Positions 35,536 to 43,449 of a stretch of DNA of 64,000 bases are shown one piece after another (the first letter of the stretch is position 1; each line of letters opens with the position of its first letter). The position numbers and the translations under genes are program-made. The notes under the pieces are model-generated. The model had not been told where the DNA came from and searched no databases. It worked only from the letters and a program-made list of their open reading frames with translations. Source of the DNA: Alphaproteobacteria bacterium (GTDB taxonomy: Bacteria > Pseudomonadota > Alphaproteobacteria > Bin65); assembly GCA_022819985.1 (NCBI GenBank), contig JAJEGH010000016.1, forward strand, positions 99,850 to 163,849, written 5' to 3'.

Positions 35536-35556
35536 TTGTACATCGTGGTTGTACAT
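35536..35556. promoter_or_regulatory. paired TTGTACAT boxes, possible toxin-antitoxin operator
   Basis: TTGTACAT occurs at 35536-35543 and again at 35549-35556, each containing the palindrome TGTACA. They lie about 90 bp upstream of the antitoxin gene, between it and infC. Phd-type antitoxins bind repeated palindromes near their promoter, so these are candidate operator boxes. Confidence 0.45.
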
Positions 35557-35646
35557 TAGGTCCGTATCCGACGGAGACCCGGCATCCCCGATCGCCGCCG
35601 ACAGCCGCTTGCAGGCAATTCCCGGAACGTAACTGGTACTCAAGAC

Positions 35647-35928
35647 ATGCCGCCCGCTATCTACAAGACCGCCGAGGCGCGCGCCCGCTTTTCCGAGTTG
35701 CTGGCGCGGGCGAAGGCGGGAGAGGAAATCCTGATCGCCAAGGGAGACGAGCCGCAGGCCCGGCTTCTCCCGCCCGCCAAGGCGGCCGGACGGGAGAGCG
35801 CGCCGCTGTCCCATCTTGGCCTGCCGGACGACCTTTTCGACGCCGATGACGCGGAACAGGCTGCGATCGACGCCGGCGACTATAACGACGCACTCGGTAT
35901 CTGGCGCGGGCGACCGGCCGCCTCGTGA
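35647..35928 (+). CDS. type II antitoxin, Phd/YefM family
   Basis: The 93-residue protein opens with IYKTAEARARFSELLARAKAGEEILIAKGDEPQARLLP, the Phd/YefM DNA-binding fold, and ends in a Gly/Asp-rich tail that would wrap the toxin. These antitoxins neutralise the toxin and repress their own operon. The TGA stop overlaps the GTG start of the PIN-domain toxin, which fixes the operon structure. Confidence 0.9.
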   Translation: MPPAIYKTAEARARFSELLARAKAGEEILIAKGDEPQARLLPPAKAAGRESAPLSHLGLPDDLFDADDAEQAAIDAGDYNDALGIWRGRPAAS

Positions 35929-36302
35929 AACTGCTGCTCGACAGCCACGCCGTCTACTGGTGGTTGACGGGCAGTCCCAGGCTTTCGGAAACCGCCCGCA
36001 AGCTGATTGTAGACGAGGCGAATGCCCTGCTGGTCAGCGCAGTTTCGATTTACGAGCTCGAACTGAAGGCCGGACGCCGGCGCGTTGATCTGCCGCCGAA
36101 GGAGTTGCGGGCGGCGCTTCGGCGCAATGCCGTGGAGGAACTGGCCATCACCCACGATCACGCTGAATACGCCGCCCATATCGAATGGGATCACCGCGAT
36201 CCCTGGGATCGTCTCCTGGCAGCCCAGGCGCGTCTGGAGAACTGCGCCCTCGTCTCCGTCGATACCGTATTCGACGGTATTGGGATCGACCGGCGATGGT
36301 GA
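35925..36302 (+). CDS. PIN domain toxin, VapC family
   Basis: The 125-residue protein is a PIN-domain ribonuclease: Asp6 in LLLDSHAVYWWL, Glu44 in SIYELELK, Asp92 and Asp95 in HRDPWDRLLAAQA, and Asp113 in VSVDTVF. These acidic residues bind the catalytic magnesium. It belongs to the Sll0205-like PIN group often paired with Phd-type antitoxins. VapC toxins cleave tRNA or rRNA and stop growth when free. The GTG start overlaps the antitoxin stop, giving tight coupling. All expected active-site residues are present. Confidence 0.91.
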   Translation: MKLLLDSHAVYWWLTGSPRLSETARKLIVDEANALLVSAVSIYELELKAGRRRVDLPPKELRAALRRNAVEELAITHDHAEYAAHIEWDHRDPWDRLLAAQARLENCALVSVDTVFDGIGIDRRW

Positions 36303-36463
36303 TTTGCCATCGGCTCTTCCGAGGCAAGGTTCTATACGACACCGGGCGGGCAGATATACCGATTCGCGCCGTCGTCGTCCCGAAAACGGACGACAGCCTT
36401 GCCAGAGCGCCCCGCGCCCGCCACTGTCGAGGCTGACCGCCCCATAACAAGGCCGCCGTTATC

Positions 36464-37381
36464 GTGCGCGTCGTCTCGCTGATCTGCAGCGCCACCGAAA
36501 TCGTCTGCGCCCTGGGCCGCGGCGGCGACTTGGTCGGCCGGTCCCACGAATGCGATTACCCGCCGGACATCGAGGCGTTGCCGGTCCTGACGGCGCCGCA
36601 ATTCGAACTCGGCGGCGGCAGCGGCGAGATCGATACCCGGGTCAAGGACCTGGTGCGCGACGGGCTGGCGATCTACCGCATCGACGCTGGCCTGCTGCGC
36701 GACCTCCGTCCCGATGTCATCGTCACCCAGGACCAGTGCGAGGTCTGCGGCGCGAGCCTCGCCGACGTCGAGGCGGCGGTGTGCGACTGGACCGGCGCGC
36801 CGGTGAAGATCGTTTCCTGCAAGCCGCTCGGCCTGGCGGATGTGTGGACCGATATCCGCCATGTCGGCGAGGCGCTCGGCGGCGGCGACGCGGCGGAGCG
36901 GGTCGTCACGGAATTGCAGGCGCGGATGAACGCCATCGCGGAAACCGCCGCGGACCTGCCGGAGAAGCCGACGGTCGTGACGGTCGAATGGATCGATCCG
37001 CTGATGGCGGCCGGCCACTGGATGCCGGAGCTGGTGGCAATGGCCGGCGGCAGGAACCTGTTCGGCGCGGCCGGCGGGCCCGCCCCCTGGATGTCGTGGG
37101 ACGACCTCAAGGCCGCCGATCCGGACGCCATCCTCGTCCTGCCATGCGGTTTCGCCATGGACCGCAGCGTCGCGGAAATGCCGGCGCTGACGGCGCAGCC
37201 CGGCTGGTCTGGCCTGCGCGCCGTGCAGAACGACAGGGTCTTCGTGACCGACGGCAACCGGTATTTCAACCGGCCCGGCCCGCGCCTCGCCGAGTCGCTC
37301 GAGATCCTCGCCGAAATCCTGCACCCGGATCATTTCGGCTTCGGTCGGGAAGGGAAGGGCTGGCGGCGCTATCCGGGATAG
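36464..37381 (+). CDS. BtuF-like cobalamin/periplasmic-binding-fold protein without signal peptide
   Basis: The 305-residue protein has the PF01497 (BtuF/FecB) binding fold: RVVSLICSATEIVCALG at the N-terminus, RSHECDYPPDI, DVIVTQDQCEVCG and the C-terminal RVFVTDGNRYFNRPGPRLAESLEIL. It lacks a signal peptide or lipobox, so unlike transport-linked homologues it is predicted to be cytoplasmic. Such cytoplasmic cobalamin-binding-like proteins are recognised in several bacterial groups with uncertain roles. No ABC transporter genes adjoin it. The start is the GTG at 36464. Confidence 0.88.
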   Translation: MRVVSLICSATEIVCALGRGGDLVGRSHECDYPPDIEALPVLTAPQFELGGGSGEIDTRVKDLVRDGLAIYRIDAGLLRDLRPDVIVTQDQCEVCGASLADVEAAVCDWTGAPVKIVSCKPLGLADVWTDIRHVGEALGGGDAAERVVTELQARMNAIAETAADLPEKPTVVTVEWIDPLMAAGHWMPELVAMAGGRNLFGAAGGPAPWMSWDDLKAADPDAILVLPCGFAMDRSVAEMPALTAQPGWSGLRAVQNDRVFVTDGNRYFNRPGPRLAESLEILAEILHPDHFGFGREGKGWRRYPG

Positions 37382-37384
37382 CCG

Positions 37385-37978
37385 CTACAGCGCGCGGCGG
37401 GCCTTCATCGCGGCGCTGAGCGTGCCGTCGTCGAGATAATCCAGTTCGCCACCGACCGGGACGCCGTGGGCCAGCGCGGTCACCGTAACGCCGGCGTCGG
37501 CCAGCCGGTCGGCGATATAGTGGCCGGTCGTCTGGCCCTCGACCGTGGCGTTGGTCGCCAGGACGACCTCGGTCACCTCAGGTTCGGACGCGCGCCGGAC
37601 CAGGGCGGGAATGCGCAACTCGTCCGGCCCGACGCCATCGAGCGCGGAAAGTGCGCCGCCGAGCACATGATAGCGGCCGCGGAAGATGCCGGCGCGCTCC
37701 ATCGCCCAGAGATCGCCGACCTCCTCGACCACGCACAGCACCGCCGGATCGCGGCGCGGATCGGTGCAGATGCCGCAGGGATCGGCTGTATCGACATTGC
37801 CGCACAGGCTGCAGGCGCCGACCTTGTCGACCGCTTCCGTCATTGCGCGGGCGAGCGGCGCCATCAGCTGGTCCTTGCGTTTGACCATCTGGAGCGCGGC
37901 CCGGCGGGCGCTGCGCGGCCCAAGGCCCGGCAGCTTCGCCAGGAGCTGGATCAGCCGCTCGATTTCGGCGCCGGCCAT
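37385..37978 (-). CDS. recR: recombination mediator protein RecR
   Basis: RecR, with RecO and RecF, loads RecA at gaps during repair. The 197-residue product has the helix-hairpin-helix [13 protein letters not shown], the zinc finger [16 protein letters not shown], and a Toprim domain with [12 protein letters not shown] and [11 protein letters not shown]. Its position downstream of ybaB and dnaX on the same strand is the conserved arrangement. The start is the ATG at 37978, ten bases after the ybaB stop. Confidence 0.96.
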   Translation of the reverse strand: MAGAEIERLIQLLAKLPGLGPRSARRAALQMVKRKDQLMAPLARAMTEAVDKVGACSLCGNVDTADPCGICTDPRRDPAVLCVVEEVGDLWAMERAGIFRGRYHVLGGALSALDGVGPDELRIPALVRRASEPEVTEVVLATNATVEGQTTGHYIADRLADAGVTVTALAHGVPVGGELDYLDDGTLSAAMKARRAL

Positions 37979-37988
37979 GCAGGGCCCG

Positions 37989-38312
37989 TCAGAACGGCAG
38001 CTTGAGGCCGCCGGGCAGGCTCAGCCCGCCGGTCAGCTTCGACATTTCTTCCTGCTGATGCGCCTCGACCTTCGCTCTGGCGTCGGCAAAGGCGGCGACG
38101 ATCAGGTCTTCGAGCACCTCGACTTCGGAGGCGACGACGGCGGAGGGATCGATCCTGACCGAGATCGCCTCGTTCCGGCCGTTCATCGTGACCGTCACCA
38201 GGCCGGCGCCGGCGCGGCCCTCGTGCTGCGTATCCGCCAACTGCTGCTGCATTTCTTCGAGCCTGGCCTGCATCTGCCCGGCCTGCTTCATCAGGTCGCC
38301 GAAATTCTTCAT
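37989..38312 (-). CDS. YbaB/EbfC family nucleoid-associated protein
   Basis: The 107-residue protein begins [22 protein letters not shown] and continues with [20 protein letters not shown], the full YbaB/EbfC pattern. These small dimers bind DNA and influence nucleoid structure. Its ATG overlaps the dnaX stop by one base-set (ATGA type), and recR follows, forming the usual dnaX-ybaB-recR operon. Confidence 0.95.
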   Translation of the reverse strand: MKNFGDLMKQAGQMQARLEEMQQQLADTQHEGRAGAGLVTVTMNGRNEAISVRIDPSAVVASEVEVLEDLIVAAFADARAKVEAHQQEEMSKLTGGLSLPGGLKLPF

Positions 38313-40294
38313 GCGTCTCCTCCGGGACCGGCGCGGCCGCCGGAATCCGGGGCGGGCGCCGGCGTCGGGCCGGTAACCTTCGTCAGCTCGCTGCCCTCGA
38401 ACCGGTCGAGCACGGCGCGGACGAGCGGATCCTGCGCCGCCTGCTGCATCGACCGCTGCTGCGCCGCCTCGTCCTGCTGCTTCAGGGTCGGCTCGCCCGC
38501 CTCGTCCGAAACGACGACGATCCAGCGCTCGCCGGTCCACGCCTGCAGCAGTGTGGCGATCCTGCCGGGCAGATCGCCCCCGGCCTCCGGCGCCGGGCGG
38601 ATTTCCAGCCGGCCGGCGGCGAACGATACCGGATGGACCGAACCGTAGAGTTGAGCGTACAGGACCATCTCCTTGCGGTCCCGGAACAAATCGACCAGCG
38701 CCCTGAAGTCTGCCGGCGTTGCGCCGGCCGGCGCCGGTGGCGCGCCGACAGGCGCCGGTTCGGGCCCGGAAACGGAAGCGGCAACGGGCTCAGGAACGGC
38801 CGGCTCATCCGCCGGCGCCGTTTCCGCCGCACCCTGCGGCGCCGGACCCCCCAGCGCCGCCTCTCCCAGCGTCGGACCGTCTCCGGCCGCACGGGCGGCC
38901 GGGGCGCCCGACGGCGCCCGGGTTGCGGGTTGCGGGGACGCAGGTTGCGGCGGGCGCGACGGCAACGGCGGTTCTTGAGGTTCGGGCGGCGGTCCTCTCT
39001 GCGGCGGGCCCGGCGGCCTTTCCGGTGCGGCGCCCGCAGCCGGAGCCGGACCGTTTCCCGCCGGCGCGGCGGCGTCCGGCCCGCGGGCGGCGCTGTCGAG
39101 GCGCTCGATCAGGTCGGCCGGCGTCGGCAGCTCGGCGGCGTAGCACAGCCGGACGATCAGCATTTCCAGCGCCGTCATCGGCTGGGGCGCCGACTGGACC
39201 TCGCCCGCGCCTTTCAGCAGCATCTGCCAGACCCGGCTGAGCGCGCCCATCCGCAATTGCCCCGCGAGGCCGGCGGCGCGCTGCGCATCGGTCGCCGACG
39301 CCCCGGCGCCGGACGCCCGGGCCTCCGGCGTCAGCTTCAGCCGGGTCAGCCAGTGGGCGATGTCCATGAGGTCCTGGACGATGAGCAGCGGCGCGGCGCC
39401 GTCGCGATACATGCCGGCGGCGCGGGCGAGCGCGCCGGCGGCATCGCCGGCCGCGATCTTTCCGAACAGGTCCAGGGACTGCGACCGATCCGCCATGCCG
39501 AGCAGGGCGCGCACCCGGTCCGCCGGGACCGGTCCTGCGTCCGCGCCGGCCTGGGCGATCACCCGGTCGAGCAGCGAAAGCCCGTCGCGCACCGAACCGT
39601 CGGCGGCGCGGGCAAGAACCGCAATCGCGTCTTCGGAGACCTCGGCGCCCTCCCGCCCGGCGATATCGGCCAGATGCGCCGCCAGTTCGGCCTCGTCGAG
39701 CCTGCGCAGGTCGAAGCGTTGGCAGCGCGACAGGATTGTCACCGGAACCTTGCGGATTTCCGTCGTCGCGAAGATGAATTTCACATGCTCGGGCGGCTCC
39801 TCCAGCGTCTTCAGCAGGGCGTTGAAGGCGTTGCGGCTGAGCATATGGACTTCGTCGACTATGTAGATCTTGAAGCGCGCGGCGTTCGGCCGGTAGCGCG
39901 CGCTGTCGATGATCTCCCGGACATCGTCCACGCCGGTGTTGGAGGCGGCGTCCATCTCCAGCACGTCGACATCGCGGTCCTCCGCGATCGCCACGCAGTG
40001 GACGCAGACGCCGCAGGGCTCGATGGTCGGCCCGCCCGTGCCGTCGGGCCCGACGCAGTTGAGCGCGCGGGCGATCAGCCGGGCGGTCGTCGTCTTGCCG
40101 ATGCCGCGCACGCCGGTGAGGATGAAGGCGTGGTGAACCCGATTCAGCCGGATGGCGTTGGTGAGGGTCCGGACCAGAACGTCCTGGCCGATCAGTTCGC
40201 CGAACGTGGCGGGCCGGTATTTGCGCGCGAGGACGCGATATTCCGCGTTGTCCCGGGGCGGAGCCGTCTCTGCGGATTCGGAACTGTCGGCCAT
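38309..40294 (-). CDS. dnaX: DNA polymerase III subunit gamma/tau
   Basis: DnaX is the ATPase of the clamp loader. In the 661-residue product Walker A is GVRGIGKTT (61-69), zinc ligands are Cys77, Cys91, Cys94 and Cys97, and Walker B/sensor elements are VDEVHMLSRNAFNALLK and FATTE. After the AAA+ and collar domains comes a Pro/Ala-rich linker of about 130 residues followed by the C-terminal tau domain (ADFRALVDLFRDRKEMVLYAQLYG). No frameshift signal of the E. coli A-AAA-AAG type was seen. The gene encoding the SRP RNA lies just upstream. Confidence 0.96.
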   Translation of the reverse strand: MADSSESAETAPPRDNAEYRVLARKYRPATFGELIGQDVLVRTLTNAIRLNRVHHAFILTGVRGIGKTTTARLIARALNCVGPDGTGGPTIEPCGVCVHCVAIAEDRDVDVLEMDAASNTGVDDVREIIDSARYRPNAARFKIYIVDEVHMLSRNAFNALLKTLEEPPEHVKFIFATTEIRKVPVTILSRCQRFDLRRLDEAELAAHLADIAGREGAEVSEDAIAVLARAADGSVRDGLSLLDRVIAQAGADAGPVPADRVRALLGMADRSQSLDLFGKIAAGDAAGALARAAGMYRDGAAPLLIVQDLMDIAHWLTRLKLTPEARASGAGASATDAQRAAGLAGQLRMGALSRVWQMLLKGAGEVQSAPQPMTALEMLIVRLCYAAELPTPADLIERLDSAARGPDAAAPAGNGPAPAAGAAPERPPGPPQRGPPPEPQEPPLPSRPPQPASPQPATRAPSGAPAARAAGDGPTLGEAALGGPAPQGAAETAPADEPAVPEPVAASVSGPEPAPVGAPPAPAGATPADFRALVDLFRDRKEMVLYAQLYGSVHPVSFAAGRLEIRPAPEAGGDLPGRIATLLQAWTGERWIVVVSDEAGEPTLKQQDEAAQQRSMQQAAQDPLVRAVLDRFEGSELTKVTGPTPAPAPDSGGRAGPGGDA

Positions 40295-40374
40295 TGAAAT
40301 CCGGGGCGGGCGTCGCCGCGCTGCCGCGCCGCGCCGGCCAGGTTGCCCGTCGAGCGGACGCGAAGGGAAAGGGT

Positions 40375-40468
40375 GGAAGACCGGACAGCGACCCGGGCAA
40401 AACTCGTTACGGCTGCTTCCTTCCGGACCTGACCGGGTTGGCGAGGCGCCCGTCCGCGCCAGTCTTCC
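40375..40468 (-). ncRNA. ffs: signal recognition particle RNA, small type
   Basis: Read on the minus strand, the segment contains the SRP domain IV core GGTCAGGTCCGGAAGGAAGC, which binds Ffh. The 5' end GGAAGAC (from 40468) pairs with the 3' end GTCTTCC (to 40375), and the flanking CCCGGG/CTGTCC arms also pair, giving a single long hairpin of about 94 nt. It lies upstream of dnaX on the same strand, its usual place in Alphaproteobacteria. Exact ends are approximate. Confidence 0.92.
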
Positions 40469-40797
40469 GAATCGAGTATATCAGGATACCCGACCGGGGA
40501 CGCAAGCGCAGACTGCGCCGCCGGACCGCCGCGGACGGCTGGGTGCGCCCCAACCGGGCCTTGCCTGTTCAAATCCGGCCGATGCGCGCCATATATAGGA
40601 ACGGCAGCAGGTTCCGACGGGTGCAGCGCCTCCGGAAACGGAGGCGCGGCGGGCGTCGATCGAACGCTGTTGGACAGACCGGCCGGAAAGCGCCGGCGAT
40701 CCCGAAGGGCATTCATGAAGGTTTCCGTACAGACACCGGCCGGGCCGTGTTGCCGGCCCGGCGCCCGACCGGGCGGCCCGGCCCTTCCTGCAGCCGC
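40469..40797. other. intergenic region between ffs and the exchanger gene
   Basis: These 329 bp separate the divergent SRP RNA and exchanger genes. The end near 40470-40500 (GAGTATATCAGG) is AT-richer and probably contains the ffs promoter on the minus strand. A GTTCAAATCC segment resembles a tRNA T-loop, but no tRNA fold is present. Confidence 0.5.
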
Positions 40798-41781
40798 ATG
40801 ATCTGGCTTGCTGTACAGGCGGCCATCGGCCTCGCCCTGCTTTTTTTCGGCGGCGAATGGCTGGTCCGGGGTGCGGTTTCGCTGGCCGGCCGGCTGGGCG
40901 TTTCGCCGCTGATTATCGGCCTGTCGGTCGTGGCGGCCGGCACCAGCGCGCCGGAACTGTTCGTCAGCCTCGTCTCCGTTCTGGAGAACAAGCCGGCAAT
41001 CGCCATCGCCAACGTCGTCGGCAGCAATATCGCGAACATCCTGCTGGTGCTGGGCGCCGCGGCGCTGATCTGGCCGGTCGTCGTCCGGCCGACCGTCTTC
41101 CGCTGGGACGGCCCCGTCCTGATCGCCGCCACCGCCGTCTTCTGCGCCCTGGCGAGCATGGGCGAGATCGGGCCGGCTTCCGGCGTTCTTATGGTATTGG
41201 GACTGGCCGCCTACCTTCATCGTTCCTACTACCTCGACCGCAAGGACGCGCAGCTCCGCCGGGAAATCGAAGACGAGGTCGCCGAACTCGGCGGCGACCG
41301 CCCGCCGGGCAGGATCGCCCTCCTCCTGGTCTCGGGCCTGGCCGGCGTCGTCGGCGGCGCCGAACTGCTGGTTTTCGGCGCCGTCGGCATTGCCGCCGAC
41401 GCCGGCGTCTCCGAGACCGCGATCGGCGTCACCCTCGTCGCGGTCGGCACCTCACTGCCGGAACTGGCGACGGCCATCGCGGCGGCGCGCCATCGCCACA
41501 CCGAGCTGGCGCTCGGCAACGTGATCGGCAGTTGCATCTTCAACATCCTGGCGATCGTCGGCGTCGTTTCCATCGTCCGGCCGCTCGCCGTGCCGGACGA
41601 AGTGCTGGCCTTCGACCTCTGGGTCATGGGCGGCGTGACCCTGGCCTTCATCGCACTGGCCCGCGCGACGCCCCGGCCGGGCCGGACAATCGGCACGATT
41701 ATGCTGCTGTGCTATGCCGCCTATATCGTGTCGCAGTTTACCGGGCTGTCGGCCATGCCGGCGATGTACCGGCCCGCCTGA
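40798..41781 (+). CDS. calcium/sodium antiporter (CaCA family, YrbG-like)
   Basis: The 327-residue protein has ten membrane segments in two inverted halves. Each half carries a family alpha repeat: GTSAPELFVSLVS with GSNIANILLVLG in the first, and GTSLPELATAIAAA with GSCIFNILAIVG in the second. These Glu and Asn residues bind calcium and sodium in this family. The ATG at 40798 gives a membrane segment beginning at residue 3, as in homologues. Confidence 0.94.
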   Translation: MIWLAVQAAIGLALLFFGGEWLVRGAVSLAGRLGVSPLIIGLSVVAAGTSAPELFVSLVSVLENKPAIAIANVVGSNIANILLVLGAAALIWPVVVRPTVFRWDGPVLIAATAVFCALASMGEIGPASGVLMVLGLAAYLHRSYYLDRKDAQLRREIEDEVAELGGDRPPGRIALLLVSGLAGVVGGAELLVFGAVGIAADAGVSETAIGVTLVAVGTSLPELATAIAAARHRHTELALGNVIGSCIFNILAIVGVVSIVRPLAVPDEVLAFDLWVMGGVTLAFIALARATPRPGRTIGTIMLLCYAAYIVSQFTGLSAMPAMYRPA

Positions 41782-41813
41782 CACCTTGCCTCGCCGCCCG
41801 ATCCGCCGCCGCC

Positions 41814-42584
41814 ATGAACCAGGATTATCCGAAGACCGCACTCGTCACCGGCGCCGGCGCCCGGATCGGCCGGGAGATCGCAATAAGCCTCGCCGGCGAC
41901 GGCTGGACCGTGGCCGTCCATTACCGCCGGTCCGAACGGGAAGCGCGCGAGGTCGTCGACCTGATCCGCGGGGCGGGAGGCGCCGCGGCGCCGGTCCGGG
42001 CCGACTTGGCGATCGAGGCCGAGGCGGCGGCGCTGCTGCCGCGGGTGTGCCGGGAATTCGGGCCGGTCGGCTGCCTGGTCAACAACGCCAGCGAATTCGA
42101 ACGCGACGAAATCGGCGACATGACCCGGGCGAGCTGGGACCTGCATCTCGAGGCGAACCTGCGCGCGCCGGCGCTCCTGATGCAGGACATGGCCCGGCTG
42201 CTGCCGGACGGCCGGTCCGGCGCCATCGTCAACCTGCTCGACCAGCGCGTTCTGAACCCGACGCCCAATTTTGTCAGCTACACCGTGAGCAAGGCGGCGC
42301 TGTGGACCCTGACGCGGACGATGGCGATGGCGATGGCGCCGCGCATCCGGGTCAACGCGATCGGTCCGGGGCCGACCCTGCCGAGCAAGCGCCAGAGCCA
42401 GGCGGATTTCGACCGGCAGATCGGCAAACTGCCGCTGCGCCGCGCCGGCACGCCGCAGGAAATTGCCGACGCACTGCGGTTCATCCTCGCCATGCCGTCG
42501 ATGACCGGCCAGATGATCGCTCTGGACGGCGGCCAGCATATGGGCTGGGCGCAACCGCGCGAGGCCGGCGGCGACCTGGAATGA
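41814..42584 (+). CDS. SDR family oxidoreductase, probable pteridine reductase (FolM-like)
   Basis: The 256-residue protein is a classical short-chain dehydrogenase: TGAGARIGREIA (cofactor loop), NNASEF, and the Tyr-x3-Lys catalytic pair in YTVSKAAL. The active-site region reads NLLDQRVLNPTPNFVSYTVSK, and a TGA-x-R-I-G loop with Arg suggests NADPH use. This pattern and its position directly upstream of folB match pteridine reductase/FolM-type enzymes, which reduce dihydromonapterin or dihydrofolate. The substrate assignment is inferred from context. Confidence 0.88.
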   Translation: MNQDYPKTALVTGAGARIGREIAISLAGDGWTVAVHYRRSEREAREVVDLIRGAGGAAAPVRADLAIEAEAAALLPRVCREFGPVGCLVNNASEFERDEIGDMTRASWDLHLEANLRAPALLMQDMARLLPDGRSGAIVNLLDQRVLNPTPNFVSYTVSKAALWTLTRTMAMAMAPRIRVNAIGPGPTLPSKRQSQADFDRQIGKLPLRRAGTPQEIADALRFILAMPSMTGQMIALDGGQHMGWAQPREAGGDLE

Positions 42585-42635
42585 TCCGCGCCGCCGGCAT
42601 CATGTGGATTTATTCATAGAAACGGACGGAATCCG

Positions 42636-43085
42636 ATGACGCGAACGCCGGAAGCGATCGTTCCCCATCTGGCCGCCGGTTCCGATTCGCCGCGGCTGGC
42701 CGACGCGCTGGGCGGCCATCGACATATTTTCGTGCGCGACCTGGTCCTGACCTGCAGTATCGGCGTCTACCGTCACGAGCGCGACGCGCCTCAACGGGTC
42801 CGGCTGAACATCGATCTGGCGATCGCCGACGATACGGCGGGCGACACCGACCGGCTGGGCGATACCGTAAGCTACGAAGGCATCGTCGACCGGGCGCGCG
42901 CCATCGTCGACGCCCGACACTACAATCTCGTCGAGACGCTGGCCGAGGCGCTGGCGGCGATGTGCCTGGACGATCCGCGCGTGCGCGTCTCGCGCATCCG
43001 GGTCGAGAAGCTCGATGTATTCGCCGACACCGGCGCCGTCGGCGTCGAGATCGAAAGGCCGCGCAAATTCCGGCCGGAAAAGTGA
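42636..43085 (+). CDS. folB: dihydroneopterin aldolase
   Basis: FolB cleaves 7,8-dihydroneopterin to 6-hydroxymethyl-dihydropterin and glycolaldehyde in folate synthesis. The core is present in the 149-residue product: HIFVRDLVLTCSIGVYRHER, DTVSYEGIVDRA, NLVETLAEALA with the substrate-anchoring Glu, and RVEKLDVFADTGAVGVEIER. The N-terminal 28 residues precede the family core and may be a non-conserved tail. The SDR gene upstream is separated by 51 bp, and the two probably form a small pterin operon. Confidence 0.94.
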   Translation: MTRTPEAIVPHLAAGSDSPRLADALGGHRHIFVRDLVLTCSIGVYRHERDAPQRVRLNIDLAIADDTAGDTDRLGDTVSYEGIVDRARAIVDARHYNLVETLAEALAAMCLDDPRVRVSRIRVEKLDVFADTGAVGVEIERPRKFRPEK

Positions 43086-43296
43086 TATGGCATCGTGGGT
43101 TACGGCGTTTGTTCACATGCGGTTCGAGATTGCCGCTCCATCGGGTTTTGTACCCGCCTTGCGCACGCGTTACCGAACTATGACATCTCGCCCGGATAAA
43201 TTTTTTTTATTTTCAGTATCTTAGTTGAACTTGCCCAAAAAAGCGGCAATCTATTCCGCGACGCAGATTTCTGCGGAATATTGCGCCCGACAACGG

Positions 43297-43318
43297 TTAT
43301 CCCACAGATTTATCCACA
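43297..43318 (+). promoter_or_regulatory. DnaA-box-like pair
   Basis: TTATCCACA at 43310-43318 is a perfect match to the DnaA box TTATNCACA. TTATCCCACA at 43297-43306 is the same motif with one extra C. A weaker inverted relative, CGTGGACAA, follows at 43324-43332. They adjoin an AT-rich stretch. Confidence 0.45.
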
Positions 43319-43400
43319 GATTTCGTGGACAAGCGCAAGCGCGGCCGCCAAGCGAAAAATCGAAGCCGATTCAACCGGCTAGCCCATTGCGGCCCCGTGT

Positions 43401-43432
43401 CGCCGATTGACCGTGCCGCCGATTGACCGTGC
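43401..43432. repeat. tandem 16-bp duplication upstream of uvrC
   Basis: Two perfect copies of CGCCGATTGACCGTGC lie just ahead of uvrC. The second copy contains an in-frame TTG that could serve as an alternative uvrC start. Confidence 0.92.
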
Positions 43433-43449
43433 CGGGCTCCGGGCGCAAC

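Larger units (their letters stand above)
43086..43449. other. AT-rich intergenic region with DnaA-box-like sites
   Basis: These 364 bp between folB and uvrC include the most AT-rich stretch in the window (about 43190-43260, with an eight-base T-run) followed by TTATCCACA and related sites. No gene was recognised. A weak promoter (TTGAAC at 43225-43230 with a poor -10 about 18 bp on) may serve uvrC. The end near 43401-43432 holds a 16-bp tandem repeat. Confidence 0.6.

Noticed and set aside
40555..40600. Possible tRNA near ffs (GTTCAAATCC resembles a T-loop)
   Set aside because: No acceptor, anticodon or D-arm can be paired around it.
43086..43449. Chromosomal origin of replication
   Set aside because: Only one perfect DnaA box, and none of the genes that commonly flank alphaproteobacterial origins. 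Kept as a lower-level finding.
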